Shown: positions 24,974 through 35,300 of the stretch, piece by piece
How positions within the stretch are numbered: position 1 is the first letter of the stretch
How the letters are laid out: the number at the start of each line of letters is the position of its first letter
Assembly: GCA_964620425.1 (NCBI GenBank)
Contig: CAZUGV010000015.1
Coordinates: 1 to 40,272 of the forward strand
Source of the DNA: DASXUG01 sp964620425
Lineage (GTDB): Bacteria > Pseudomonadota > Gammaproteobacteria > Burkholderiales > Methylophilaceae
Direction of reading: 5' to 3'
Length of the DNA stretch: 40,272 nucleotides
Program-made: the position numbers and the translations under genes
The notes under the pieces: model-generated
The model's database searches: none
The model's input: the letters and a program-made list of their open reading frames with translations, nothing else
Told to the model about the DNA's origin: nothing

Positions 24974-27064
24974 TTACTTCTTATTAATAATGGCTTCAGC
25001 CACATTTTTAGGTGCTTCTGTGTAGTGCTTAAACTCCATGCTGTAACTTGCACGACCTTGCGATAGAGAGCGAACTACAGTGGAATAGCCAAACATTTCA
25101 GCTAAAGGCACCTCTGCACGAATAACTTTACCAGTCGCATTGTCTTCCATGCCTTGAATCATACCGCGACGAGAAGATAAGTCACCCATCACATCACCCA
25201 TATAGTCTTCCGGCGTTTCGACCTCAACTGCCATCATTGGCTCAAGCAAGATTGGGTCAGCTTTACGCATACCATCTTTAAAGCCGATTGAAGCAGCCAT
25301 TTTAAATGCGTTTTCATTTGAGTCAACATCATGGTATGAACCATCAAACAAAGTCACTTTAACGTCAACTACTGGGAAGCCAGCTAAAATACCACTTGGA
25401 ATTGTCTCACGCAGACCTTTTTCAACAGCAGGGATGAACTCACGAGGAACTGTACCACCCTTAATTTGATCAACAAACTCAAAGCCTTTACCAGCCTCAT
25501 TAGGCTCCATGATCAACCAAACGTGACCATACTGACCCTTACCGCCAGACTGCTTAACAAACTTACCTTCAACTTCAACTTTCTTCTTAATCGCTTCACG
25601 GTAAGCCACTTGTGGCGCACCAACGTTAGCCTCAACGTTAAACTCACGCTTCATACGATCCACTAGAATTTCCAAGTGCAGCTCGCCCATACCAGAAATA
25701 ATGGTTTGGTTAGTTTCTTCATCAGTCTTAACACGGAATGATGGATCTTCTTGAGCCAAACGATTCAGTGCAATACCCATTTTTTCTTGGTCAGCTTTTG
25801 TTTTTGGCTCAACAGCGACGTGAATAACTGGCTCAGGGAATATCATGCGCTCAAGGATAATTTCCTCATTGATTCCGCATAAAGTATCGCCAGTTGTAGC
25901 TTCCTTCAAACCAACCGCCGCAGCAATGTCGCCTGCACGAACCTCTTCGATAGGCTCACGTGTGTTTGCGTGCATCTGAACAATACGACCAATACGCTCT
26001 TTTTTACCTTTGATTGGGTTGTATACGCTATCGCCAGCATTAACCACGCCAGAATAAACACGGAAGAAGATCAATTGACCAACAAACGGGTCAGTCATAA
26101 TCTTAAACGCCAACGCAGCAAACTTCTCATCATCAGAAGCTTTCAAGCGAATCTCTTCACCTTTACCGTTTTCAGCCTTAGTAGGAGGAATGTCAGTTGG
26201 CGCAGGCATCAATTCAATCACCTTATCCAACATCGCTTGAACACCTTTGTTTTTAAAGGCTGAACCGCACATCATTGGCACAATTTCAAACGCAATCGTA
26301 CGTTGACGCAAACCAGCAAGAATTTCCTCTTCCGTCAAATCGCCTTCTTCAAGGTATTTGTTCATTAAGTCTTCGGTAGCTTCAGCTGCAGCCTCAACCA
26401 TATTTTCACGCCATTTTTTACAATCTGCCATCAAGTCTGCAGGAATGTCGCGATAGTCGAATTTCATGCCTTGAGATGACTCATCCCAATACACAGCCTT
26501 CATCTTAATCAAATCGACCACACCTTCGAATTTTTCTTCAGCGCCAATAGGCACTTGCAAAGGCACAGGATTAGCTTTAAGACGCGCACGCATTTGGTCG
26601 TATACTTTAAAGAAGTTTGCGCCAGCACGGTCCATTTTATTCACGAACGCCAAACGAGGCACTTTGTATTTATTAGCCTGACGCCAAACAGTTTCAGATT
26701 GCGGCTGCACACCACCAACCGCACAGTACACCATGCACGCACCATCAAGCACACGCATTGAACGCTCAACTTCAATCGTGAAGTCTACGTGACCAGGAGT
26801 ATCAATAATGTTGATACGATGCTGCTCAAACTGACCAGCCATACCCTTCCAGAAACAGGTGGTAGCTGCTGAAGTAATGGTAATACCACGCTCTTGCTCT
26901 TGCTCCATCCAGTCCATGGTAGCCGCACCATCATGCACTTCACCAATTTTATGGTTTACACCTGTATAAAATAGGATACGTTCAGTTGTCGTGGTTTTAC
27001 CAGCGTCAATGTGCGCACTAATACCAATGTTACGGTAGCGTTCAATAGGGGTTTTACGAGCCAC
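24974..27064 (-). CDS. fusA: Elongation factor G
   Basis: 696 residues. P loop AHIDAGKTTTTERIL, switch II DTPGHVDFT and NKMDRAGANF in the GTPase domain; the usual five-domain layout follows, ending GRASYSMEFKHY. It catalyses translocation and, with RRF, ribosome recycling. The start is GTG at 27064, 8 nt after AAAGG. It sits in the str operon, 33 bp after rpsG and 72 bp before tuf. Confidence 0.99.
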   Translation of the reverse strand: MARKTPIERYRNIGISAHIDAGKTTTTERILFYTGVNHKIGEVHDGAATMDWMEQEQERGITITSAATTCFWKGMAGQFEQHRINIIDTPGHVDFTIEVERSMRVLDGACMVYCAVGGVQPQSETVWRQANKYKVPRLAFVNKMDRAGANFFKVYDQMRARLKANPVPLQVPIGAEEKFEGVVDLIKMKAVYWDESSQGMKFDYRDIPADLMADCKKWRENMVEAAAEATEDLMNKYLEEGDLTEEEILAGLRQRTIAFEIVPMMCGSAFKNKGVQAMLDKVIELMPAPTDIPPTKAENGKGEEIRLKASDDEKFAALAFKIMTDPFVGQLIFFRVYSGVVNAGDSVYNPIKGKKERIGRIVQMHANTREPIEEVRAGDIAAAVGLKEATTGDTLCGINEEIILERMIFPEPVIHVAVEPKTKADQEKMGIALNRLAQEDPSFRVKTDEETNQTIISGMGELHLEILVDRMKREFNVEANVGAPQVAYREAIKKKVEVEGKFVKQSGGKGQYGHVWLIMEPNEAGKGFEFVDQIKGGTVPREFIPAVEKGLRETIPSGILAGFPVVDVKVTLFDGSYHDVDSNENAFKMAASIGFKDGMRKADPILLEPMMAVEVETPEDYMGDVMGDLSSRRGMIQGMEDNATGKVIRAEVPLAEMFGYSTVVRSLSQGRASYSMEFKHYTEAPKNVAEAIINKK

Positions 27065-27097
27065 AGCGATTACCTTTTACTTAATTTATCGATTAAT

Positions 27098-27568
27098 TTA
27101 GAAGCGGAAATGTGAGAATGCTTTATTGGCTTCAGCCATACGGTGAACTTCTTCACGCTTTTTCATTGCTGAACCACGACCCTCAGAAGCTTCAACCAAC
27201 TCAGCCGCCAAACGCAAGCCCATTGATTTTTCACCACGTTTACGGGCAGCATCACGCAACCAACGCATAGCCAATGCACTACGACGACTTGGACGCACCT
27301 CAACTGGCACTTGGTAGTTTGCACCGCCTACACGACGACTCTTAACCTCTACGATTGGGCGAAGATTGTTAATTGCAGTAGTAAACACCTCCAAGGCATC
27401 CTTACCACTTTTAGTTGCAACCTGATCAAAAGCACCGTACAAAATGCGCTCAGCAACAGATTTTTTTCCACCCGTCATCAGCACGTTTACGAATTTTGAC
27501 ACTTCTTGGCTACCAAATTTTGGATCTGGCAGAATATTACGTTTGGGGACTTCTCTACGTCTTGGCAT
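27098..27568 (-). CDS. rpsG: Small ribosomal subunit protein S7 (uS7)
   Basis: 156 residues. MPRRREVPKRNILPDPKFGS, ENLRP-type INNLRPIVEVKSRRVGG and the C-terminal EEVHRMAEANKAFSHFRF. S7 organises the 30S head; in E. coli it represses the str operon by binding the rpsL-rpsG spacer. Here that spacer is only 15 bp, much shorter than in E. coli, so that mechanism cannot be assumed. Confidence 0.98.
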   Translation of the reverse strand: MPRRREVPKRNILPDPKFGSQEVSKFVNVLMTGGKKSVAERILYGAFDQVATKSGKDALEVFTTAINNLRPIVEVKSRRVGGANYQVPVEVRPSRRSALAMRWLRDAARKRGEKSMGLRLAAELVEASEGRGSAMKKREEVHRMAEANKAFSHFRF

Positions 27569-27583
27569 GTTCTCTATTCCTTA

Positions 27584-27961
27584 TTATGCTGCTTTAGGGC
27601 GCTTAGCACCGTATTTAGAGCGCGATTGCTTACGATCTTTAACGCCAGCAGTATCAAGACTACCGCGCACCATATGGTAACGCACACCTGGCAAATCTTT
27701 CACACGACCACCGCGCAACAATACCACGCTATGCTCTTGCAAGTTATGACCTTCACCGCCAATATAGCTAATGACTTCATAACCATTTGTTAAACGTACT
27801 TTAGCCACTTTACGCAACGCTGAGTTTGGTTTTTTCGGCGTTGTGGTGTAAACACGTGTGCAGACGCCACGCTTTTGTGGACAGCTCTCAAGGGCTGGCA
27901 CCTTACTCTTTGTGACCACTTTTTGGCGCGGTTTGCGCACTAATTGATTGATGGTTGGCAT
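27584..27961 (-). CDS. rpsL: Small ribosomal subunit protein S12 (uS12)
   Basis: 125 residues. MPTINQLVRKPRQ, TPKKPNSALRKVAKVRLTNG and GGRVKDLPGVRYH are diagnostic. S12 controls decoding accuracy. Lys43 and Lys88, where substitutions give streptomycin resistance, are both the wild-type residue. It is the first gene of the str operon behind a strong promoter. Confidence 0.98.
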   Translation of the reverse strand: MPTINQLVRKPRQKVVTKSKVPALESCPQKRGVCTRVYTTTPKKPNSALRKVAKVRLTNGYEVISYIGGEGHNLQEHSVVLLRGGRVKDLPGVRYHMVRGSLDTAGVKDRKQSRSKYGAKRPKAA

Positions 27962-28006
27962 ACCTATATTGCCTTTACTTTATGTTATAAGCTCACGTAA
28001 AAATGA

Positions 28007-28030
28007 CGGGACGACTAAATAGCCATCCCG
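28007..28030 (-). promoter_or_regulatory. Stem-loop at the 5' end of the str mRNA / after rpoC
   Basis: CGGGA/TCCCG arms, extended by five inner pairs including wobble pairs (10 in all), enclose a 4-nt AUUU loop. TCATTTTT follows on the minus strand. It starts about 6 nt after the predicted str start site. It may stabilise the str message, and for transcripts reading through from rpoC it may act as a weak terminator. Confidence 0.5.
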
Positions 28031-28041
28031 AAAAACCTAGC

Positions 28042-28070
28042 ATTCTATTTAGCAGCGCATATATTGTCAA
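28042..28070 (-). promoter_or_regulatory. str-operon promoter
   Basis: On the minus strand, a consensus TTGACA (28065-28070) and TAGAAT (28042-28047) are 17 bp apart, with a predicted start near 28035. It lies in the 157-bp rpoC-rpsL gap. It is the best match to a sigma-70 promoter in the window. Confidence 0.8.
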
Positions 28071-28118
28071 GCAATGCATTAAAATACTTGCTTTTTCATA
28101 ACATGCGCCATTTATGAT

Positions 28119-31100
28119 TTATGGATTATCTGTCGCTAATTCCGAATCAGACTCCAATGAAATCACTACTTCTTCACCGCCTGCATCTTCAAGAACAGGA
28201 GGCGCCACATCAACACCACTAGCTTGACGTTTACGTGTTTCATGGTAAGCCAATCCTGTACCTGCTGGGATTAAGCGACCCACAATGACGTTTTCTTTCA
28301 AGCCTCTCAACTCATCACGCTTACCGAGAATTGCAGCTTCAGTAAGCACGCGCGTAGTTTCTTGGAATGATGCCGCAGAGATAAATGAGTCTGTTGACAA
28401 CGAAGCTTTGGTAATGCCGAGCAATACATATTCATATACTGCTGGGCGCTTATCTAAAGCAATGACTCGCTCGTTTTCCGCCAACACATCTGCACGTTCA
28501 ACTTGCTCACCCATAATGAAATTAGTGTCTCCCGCATCTGAAATTCTTACGCGGCGCAACATTTGACGAACAATTACTTCGATATGTTTGTCATTAATTT
28601 TAACGCCTTGTAATCGATACACGTCTTGTACTTCGTCAATAATGTAACGCGCCAAAGCTTCACGACCTTGTAAACGCAAGATGTCTTGTGGATCAGCTGG
28701 TCCGTCAACAATACTTTCACCTTTTGTAACTACTTGACCATCATGCGCTGTCACGTGCTTGTCTTTTGGAATCAGATACTCATGTGTCTCACCATCAAGA
28801 TCAGTAAACACCAAACGCTGTTTACCTTTCGTATCTTTACCAAATGAAACCGTACCAGTCACTTCAGCCAACATACCTGCATCTTTAGGTGAGCGAGCTT
28901 CAAACAACTCAGCTACGCGTGGTAGACCCCCTGTAATATCACGTGTTTTTGATGACTCTTGCGGGATGCGAGCCAGCACCTCACCCACACCAACCTCTTG
29001 ACCATCTTTAACCGTAATAATACAACCTAACTGGAAGGTCACGTTTACACTAGTCTCTGTGCCAGTGACCTTAACTTCAACACCATTGGCATCTATCAAC
29101 TTAACTTGTGGACGCAATCCTTTAGTTTGACCAGCGCGTTGTTTAGGATCAATCACCACCAGTGATGACAATCCAGTTACCTCATCAATTTGTTTTGCAA
29201 CAGTGATGCCTTCTTCAACGTTTTCAAACTTAATTTGACCAGCATATTCAGTAATAATCGGTCTTGTATGCGGATCCCATGTTGCTAAAGCTTGACCTGC
29301 TTTTACCGTTTTACCATCTGTCACGGTCAGAGTGGCGCCGTAAGGCACTTTATGACGCTCGCGCTCACGTCCATTTTCATCTTGAATCATGGCTTCGCCG
29401 TTACGTGAAATCACCACTTGTTCGCCACGAGCGTTCGTCACATAACGCATCGTTGAAGTAAAACGAACTACGCCGTTTGATTTACTTTCAACTTGGCTAA
29501 CAGAAGCTGCACGTGATACCGCACCACCAATGTGGAAAGTACGCATCGTTAACTGTGTACCTGGCTCACCGATTGATTGTGCAGCAATCACACCGACTGC
29601 TTCGCCAATACTGATCAGCTTTCCGCGACCTAAGTCACGGCCATAACATTGTGCACATATACCATAACGCGTTTCACAAGTGAGCGCCGTACGCACTTTG
29701 ACCTCATCAATTCCCAATGCATCAATGTGTTCAACTTCGTCTTCTGTCAACAAAGTCCCAGCTGGGTAAATGATCTGTTGTGTTTCAGGATGAATAACAT
29801 CCAAGGCTGCAGTACGACCCAAAATTCGATCATGTAATGGCTCGACGACCTCACCACCTTTAACTAAAGCTTTCGTCACCAAACCATCTTCAGTGCCACA
29901 GTCGTGCTCGGTAACTACCAAGTCTTGGGTTACATCAACCAAGCGACGTGTCAAGTAACCTGAGTTAGCTGTTTTCAAAGCTGTATCGGCCAAGCCCTTA
30001 CGCGCACCGTGTGTGGAAATAAAGTATTGCAACACGTTTAAGCCATCACGGAAATTCGCTGTAATAGGCGTTTCAATAATTGAGCCGTCAGGTTTCGCCA
30101 TCAGGCCTCGCATACCAGCTAACTGACGTACCTGCGCAGCTGAACCACGTGCGCCTGAGTCGGCCATCATGTAGATCGCGTTAAATGACTCTTGACGTAT
30201 TGCCTTTCCGTCTTGATCCGTTGCTTGTGATCCATCGGCATTTAATACGGCTTCTTCACGTAACTGCTTCATCATCGCATCAGCTACTTTATCGCCAGCA
30301 CGACCCCAAATATCCACCACTTTATTGTAACGCTCACCTTGCGTTACTAAACCAGAAACGTATTGATCTTCGATCTCTTTTACTTCAGCCTCAGCAGAAG
30401 CAATCAACTGCCCTTTTTCTGGCGGTACTAGCATATCGTTAATGCTAATTGAAATACCTGCACGCGTCGCATAGGTATAACCCATACCCATCAAGCGGTC
30501 TGCCAAAATCACGGTTTCACGAATACCTACTTTACGGAAACCTGAGTTAATTAGGCGTGAAATTTCTTTCTTCTTCAATGCTTTGTCGATTAAGCTAAAT
30601 GGTAAGCCGGCTGGTAAGATTTCTGACAACAACGCACGACCCACTGTTGTTTCATAACGGTTGATTTTTTCGTGTTTAGTGCCGTCTAAATCCAAGTCGT
30701 ATTCTTTAATACGTACAGTTACTTTGGCGTGTAAATCAATCAAACCAGCGTCATAAACACGCTTAACTTCTGCCACATTGGCAAAACGCATCCCTTCGCC
30801 ACGCGCTCTTAATTTTTCACGCGTCATGTAGTAAAGACCCAACACGATATCTTGTGAAGGCACAATAATTGGCTCGCCGTTAGCTGGAGACAACACGTTG
30901 TTTGAAGCCAACATCAAAGTACGTGCTTCCATTTGCGCCTCTAGGCTCAATGGAACGTGAACCGCCATTTGGTCACCGTCGAAGTCGGCGTTGAACGCAG
31001 AACAAACGAGCGGATGTAATTGGATGGCTTTACCTTCAATCAATACAGGCTCAAACGCTTGGATACCTAAACGGTGCAAAGTAGGCGCACGGTTCAACAT

Positions 31101-32363
31101 AACAGGATGCTCGCGAATTACGTCCTCGAGGATATCCCATACTTCTGGTCCTTCTTCTTCTACTTTCTTTTTCGCCGCTTTGATGGTTGTCGCTAAACCT
31201 AATACTTCTAATTTATGGAAGATGAAAGGTTTGAATAACTCGAGCGCCATTTTTTTCGGCAAACCGCATTGGTGCAATTTGAGTTGTGGACCAACCACAA
31301 TCACTGAACGACCTGAGTAGTCCACACGCTTACCAAGCAAGTTTTGACGGAAACGACCGCCTTTACCTTTAATCATATCCGCGAGTGATTTCAACGGACG
31401 CTTGTTGGCGCCTGTCATCACTTTACCGCGACGACCATTATCCAATAACGAGTCTACCGCTTCTTGCAACATACGTTTTTCGTTACGTACGATGATTTCT
31501 GGGGCTTTCAACTCTAACAAGCGTTTCAACCGGTTGTTACGGTTAATCACGCGACGATATAAATCGTTCAAGTCAGAAGTCGCAAAACGACCGCCATCTA
31601 GTGGTACCAATGGACGTAGCTCTGGTGGCAATACTGGCAATACTTCCAAAATCATCCACTCTGGTTTGATGCCAGATTTTTGGAATGCTTCCAACACTTT
31701 TAAGCGTTTAGCGATTTTTTTGATTTTAGCTTCTGAGCCAGTATCACCTAAATCACGACGTAGATTTTCAATCTCTTGATGCACATCCATTGTACGTAAC
31801 AATTCACGCACAGCTTCTGCACCCATCACGGCATTAAACTCATCACCATGCTCTTCAACTTTCGCAAGGTAATCTTCTTCCGTGAGCAATTGACCACGTG
31901 TAAGCGGGGTCATGCCAGGATCAATCACGATGTATGCTTCAAAGTACAATACGCGCTCAATATCACGCAAAGCAATATCTAGCACCATGCCCAAACGGCT
32001 TGGCAGTGATTTCAAGAACCAAATGTGCGCAACTGGTGACGCCAATTCGATATGCGCCATACGCTCGCGACGCACTTTAGATAATGTAACTTCTACACCA
32101 CATTTTTCGCAGATTACACCACGATGTTTTAAGCGTTTGTATTTACCGCACAAGCACTCATAATCTTTGATCGGGCCAAAGATTTTTGCGCAGAACAAAC
32201 CATCACGCTCAGGTTTGAACGTACGATAGTTAATGGTTTCTGGCTTTTTAACTTCGCCATATGACCATGAACGGATTTTTTCAGGTGAAGCTAACGCAAT
32301 CTTAATTGCATCAAATTCTTCTTCTTGAGTAACTTGTTTAAATAAGTCTAATAGAGCTTTCAT
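28119..32363 (-). CDS. rpoC: DNA-directed RNA polymerase subunit beta'
   Basis: 1414 residues, near the 1407 of E. coli. The first zinc site is Cys70, Cys72, Cys85 and Cys88 (ECLCGKYK, VICEKCGVEV). The catalytic Mg2+ loop NADFDGDQM is near residue 458. The second zinc cluster includes CETRYGICAQCYGRDL. The trigger-loop region has MRTFHIGGA. The C-terminus is acidic. GGAGA precedes ATG 32363, 9 bp after rpoB, so the two are co-translated. Confidence 0.99.
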   Translation of the reverse strand: MKALLDLFKQVTQEEEFDAIKIALASPEKIRSWSYGEVKKPETINYRTFKPERDGLFCAKIFGPIKDYECLCGKYKRLKHRGVICEKCGVEVTLSKVRRERMAHIELASPVAHIWFLKSLPSRLGMVLDIALRDIERVLYFEAYIVIDPGMTPLTRGQLLTEEDYLAKVEEHGDEFNAVMGAEAVRELLRTMDVHQEIENLRRDLGDTGSEAKIKKIAKRLKVLEAFQKSGIKPEWMILEVLPVLPPELRPLVPLDGGRFATSDLNDLYRRVINRNNRLKRLLELKAPEIIVRNEKRMLQEAVDSLLDNGRRGKVMTGANKRPLKSLADMIKGKGGRFRQNLLGKRVDYSGRSVIVVGPQLKLHQCGLPKKMALELFKPFIFHKLEVLGLATTIKAAKKKVEEEGPEVWDILEDVIREHPVMLNRAPTLHRLGIQAFEPVLIEGKAIQLHPLVCSAFNADFDGDQMAVHVPLSLEAQMEARTLMLASNNVLSPANGEPIIVPSQDIVLGLYYMTREKLRARGEGMRFANVAEVKRVYDAGLIDLHAKVTVRIKEYDLDLDGTKHEKINRYETTVGRALLSEILPAGLPFSLIDKALKKKEISRLINSGFRKVGIRETVILADRLMGMGYTYATRAGISISINDMLVPPEKGQLIASAEAEVKEIEDQYVSGLVTQGERYNKVVDIWGRAGDKVADAMMKQLREEAVLNADGSQATDQDGKAIRQESFNAIYMMADSGARGSAAQVRQLAGMRGLMAKPDGSIIETPITANFRDGLNVLQYFISTHGARKGLADTALKTANSGYLTRRLVDVTQDLVVTEHDCGTEDGLVTKALVKGGEVVEPLHDRILGRTAALDVIHPETQQIIYPAGTLLTEDEVEHIDALGIDEVKVRTALTCETRYGICAQCYGRDLGRGKLISIGEAVGVIAAQSIGEPGTQLTMRTFHIGGAVSRAASVSQVESKSNGVVRFTSTMRYVTNARGEQVVISRNGEAMIQDENGRERERHKVPYGATLTVTDGKTVKAGQALATWDPHTRPIITEYAGQIKFENVEEGITVAKQIDEVTGLSSLVVIDPKQRAGQTKGLRPQVKLIDANGVEVKVTGTETSVNVTFQLGCIITVKDGQEVGVGEVLARIPQESSKTRDITGGLPRVAELFEARSPKDAGMLAEVTGTVSFGKDTKGKQRLVFTDLDGETHEYLIPKDKHVTAHDGQVVTKGESIVDGPADPQDILRLQGREALARYIIDEVQDVYRLQGVKINDKHIEVIVRQMLRRVRISDAGDTNFIMGEQVERADVLAENERVIALDKRPAVYEYVLLGITKASLSTDSFISAASFQETTRVLTEAAILGKRDELRGLKENVIVGRLIPAGTGLAYHETRKRQASGVDVAPPVLEDAGGEEVVISLESDSELATDNP

Positions 32364-32372
32364 GGGTTCTCC

Positions 32373-35300
32373 TTAGTTACGGTCAAGATCAATATCAATA
32401 GCGAGCGAGCGAATTTCTTTCACTAACACGTTAAATGACTCTGGCATACCAGCATCAATCTTGTGCTCGCCCTTCACGATGTTTTCATACACTTTGGTAC
32501 GGCCTGAAACGTCATCTGACTTCACAGTCAACATTTCTTGCAATGTGTATGAAGCGCCATAAGCCTCGAGTGCCCAAACCTCCATCTCACCAAAACGTTG
32601 ACCACCGAATTGCGCTTTACCGCCCAATGGTTGTTGTGTAACCAATGAGTATGGGCCAGTTGAACGCGCATGCATTTTGTCATCCACCAAGTGATGCAAT
32701 TTCAATACGTGCATGTAACCTACAGTGACAGGGCGTTCAAATGCTTCACCAGTGCGACCATCAAACAATTTCACTTGCGTTTTACCCGCAGAGAATTGTA
32801 GTTGTTTAGTACGAGGATCATCATCTGGGAAAGCTAAATCTAGCATTGCGCGAATATCAGTCTCAGCCGCACCATCAAAAACTGGCGTTGCAAATGGCAC
32901 GCCCTTTTCAAGGTTTTTGGCCAATTCAAACACCTCATCGTCAGTGAGTGACTTGATGTCTTCTTTTTTGCCAGTGCTGTCATTATAAATTTGATCTAAG
33001 AATTTACGCACTTCAGTAGCTTTTGCTTCAGCTCTTAACATTTCACCAATGCGCATGCCCAAACCTTTGGCCGCCCAACCCAAGTGAGTTTCCAAAATCT
33101 GACCAATGTTCATACGTGAAGGAACGCCCAATGGATTTAATACGATATCAACTGGGGTGCCATCTGCCATGTGAGGCATGTCTTCTACTGGTGCGATTTT
33201 TGAGATCACCCCTTTGTTACCGTGACGACCTGCCATCTTATCGCCTGGTTGGATACGGCGTTTAACGGCTAAGTAAACTTTAACCATTTTTTGAACGCCC
33301 GCTTGCAAATCATCGCCTTGAGTCAATTTACGTTTTTTCTCTTCAAAGCGGTTATCAAACTCAACACGCGCTTGTGATAAACCATCTTTCAATTGTTCAA
33401 GTTGACGCGCTGCTTCTTCATCGCTTAAGCGAATATCAAACCAATCGTAACGACCAATACCATCTAAGTATTCAGCAGTAACTGTGTCGCCTTTTTTCAA
33501 TTTATTAGGACCACCAGTCGCTGCCTTACCTTCGATCAAGCGACGGATACGACCGAATGCATCGTCTTCTACGATACGCATTTGGTCAGCCAAATCTTGC
33601 TTGTAGTGAGCAAGTTGATCATCAATGATTTGTTGTGCACGTGCATCGCGATCAATACCTTCGCGCGTAAACACTTGCACGTCAATGACGGTACCGCTCA
33701 TGCCAGAAGGCACGCGTAAGCTGGTGTCTTTTACATCAGAGGCTTTTTCACCGAAAATCGCGCGAAGCAATTTTTCTTCTGGCGTAAGCTGTGTTTCGCC
33801 TTTTGGTGTTACTTTACCAACTAGCACGTCACCAGCTTCAACTTCAGCGCCGATGTAGATAATACCTGAGTCATCTAAACGACCAAGCATGCGCTCAGAC
33901 AAGTTGGAAATATCACGGGTGATTTCTTCCGCGCCTAACTTAGTATCGCGAGATACCACTGATAACTCTTCAATATGGATTGAGGTGTAACGATCATCAG
34001 CTACCACACGCTCAGAAATTAAAATAGAGTCCTCGTAGTTATAGCCATTCCAAGGCATAAACGCGACCAACATATTTTGACCTAATGCCAACTCACCCAT
34101 ATCGGTTGAAGCGCCATCGGCAATAATGTCACCGCGTTCCAACACATCGCCAATATTCACTAATGGGCGTTGATTAATGTTGGTGTTTTGGTTGGAACGT
34201 GTATATTTAGTTAAGTTATAAATATCCACACCCACTTCACCAGCAGCAGCCTCGGCATCATGCACACGAATCACTACACGACCAGAATCCACATAATCTA
34301 CAATACCGCCACGACGGGCTTGCACTGTTGTTCCCGAGTCAATCGCAACCGTACGTTCAATACCTGTACCTACAACTGCTTTTTCAGCACGCAAGCAAGG
34401 AACAGCTTGACGTTGCATGTTGGCACCCATCAATGCACGGTTTGCATCATCGTGCTCCAAGAATGGAATCAATGAAGCAGCTACTGATACGATTTGACCA
34501 GGCGCAACGTCCATATACTGCACGCGATCAGGTTGCGTCATGGTAAATTCATTGTGATAACGTGCGGAAACTAGATCTTCAACGAATTGACCCTTGCCAC
34601 TCAACTCAGAGTTAGCTTGGGCAATCATGTACTGACTCTCTTCAATCGCTGATAAGTAATCAATAGTCGCAGATACTTTACTACCCTCAACACGACGATA
34701 CGGCGTTTCCAAAAAGCCATATTTATTCGTACGAGAATACAATGCCAATGAGTTAATCAACCCAATATTTGGACCTTCTGGTGTTTCAATCGGACAAACT
34801 CGACCGTAATGCGTGGTGTGAACGTCACGCACTTCGAAACCTGCACGTTCACGGGTCAAACCGCCAGGCCCTAACGCTGAAACACGGCGTTTATGGGTAA
34901 TCTCAGATAATGGATTGGTTTGATCCATAAATTGCGACAATTGACTTGAGCCAAAAAACTCACGAATCGCGCTTGAAACTGGTTTTGCATTAATTAAATC
35001 ATGCGGCATCAAGTTGTCTGACTCTGCTTGTGAAAGACGCTCTTTGACTGCACGCTCAACGCGTACTAAACCAGCTCGGAATTGGTTTTCAGCCAGCTCA
35101 CCCACAGAGCGAATGCGACGATTACCCAAATGATCAATATCGTCAATCTCACCACGACCATTGCGCAATTCAAGCAACACACCAATCACAGCTAAAATAT
35201 CGTCATTGGATAGAACAGCTGCACCTTCTGCACCTTGTGGCCCGACTCTGTCATAGAATCTACGCAACCATGATGCAGAGCGGTCTTCCACTTTTTCAGG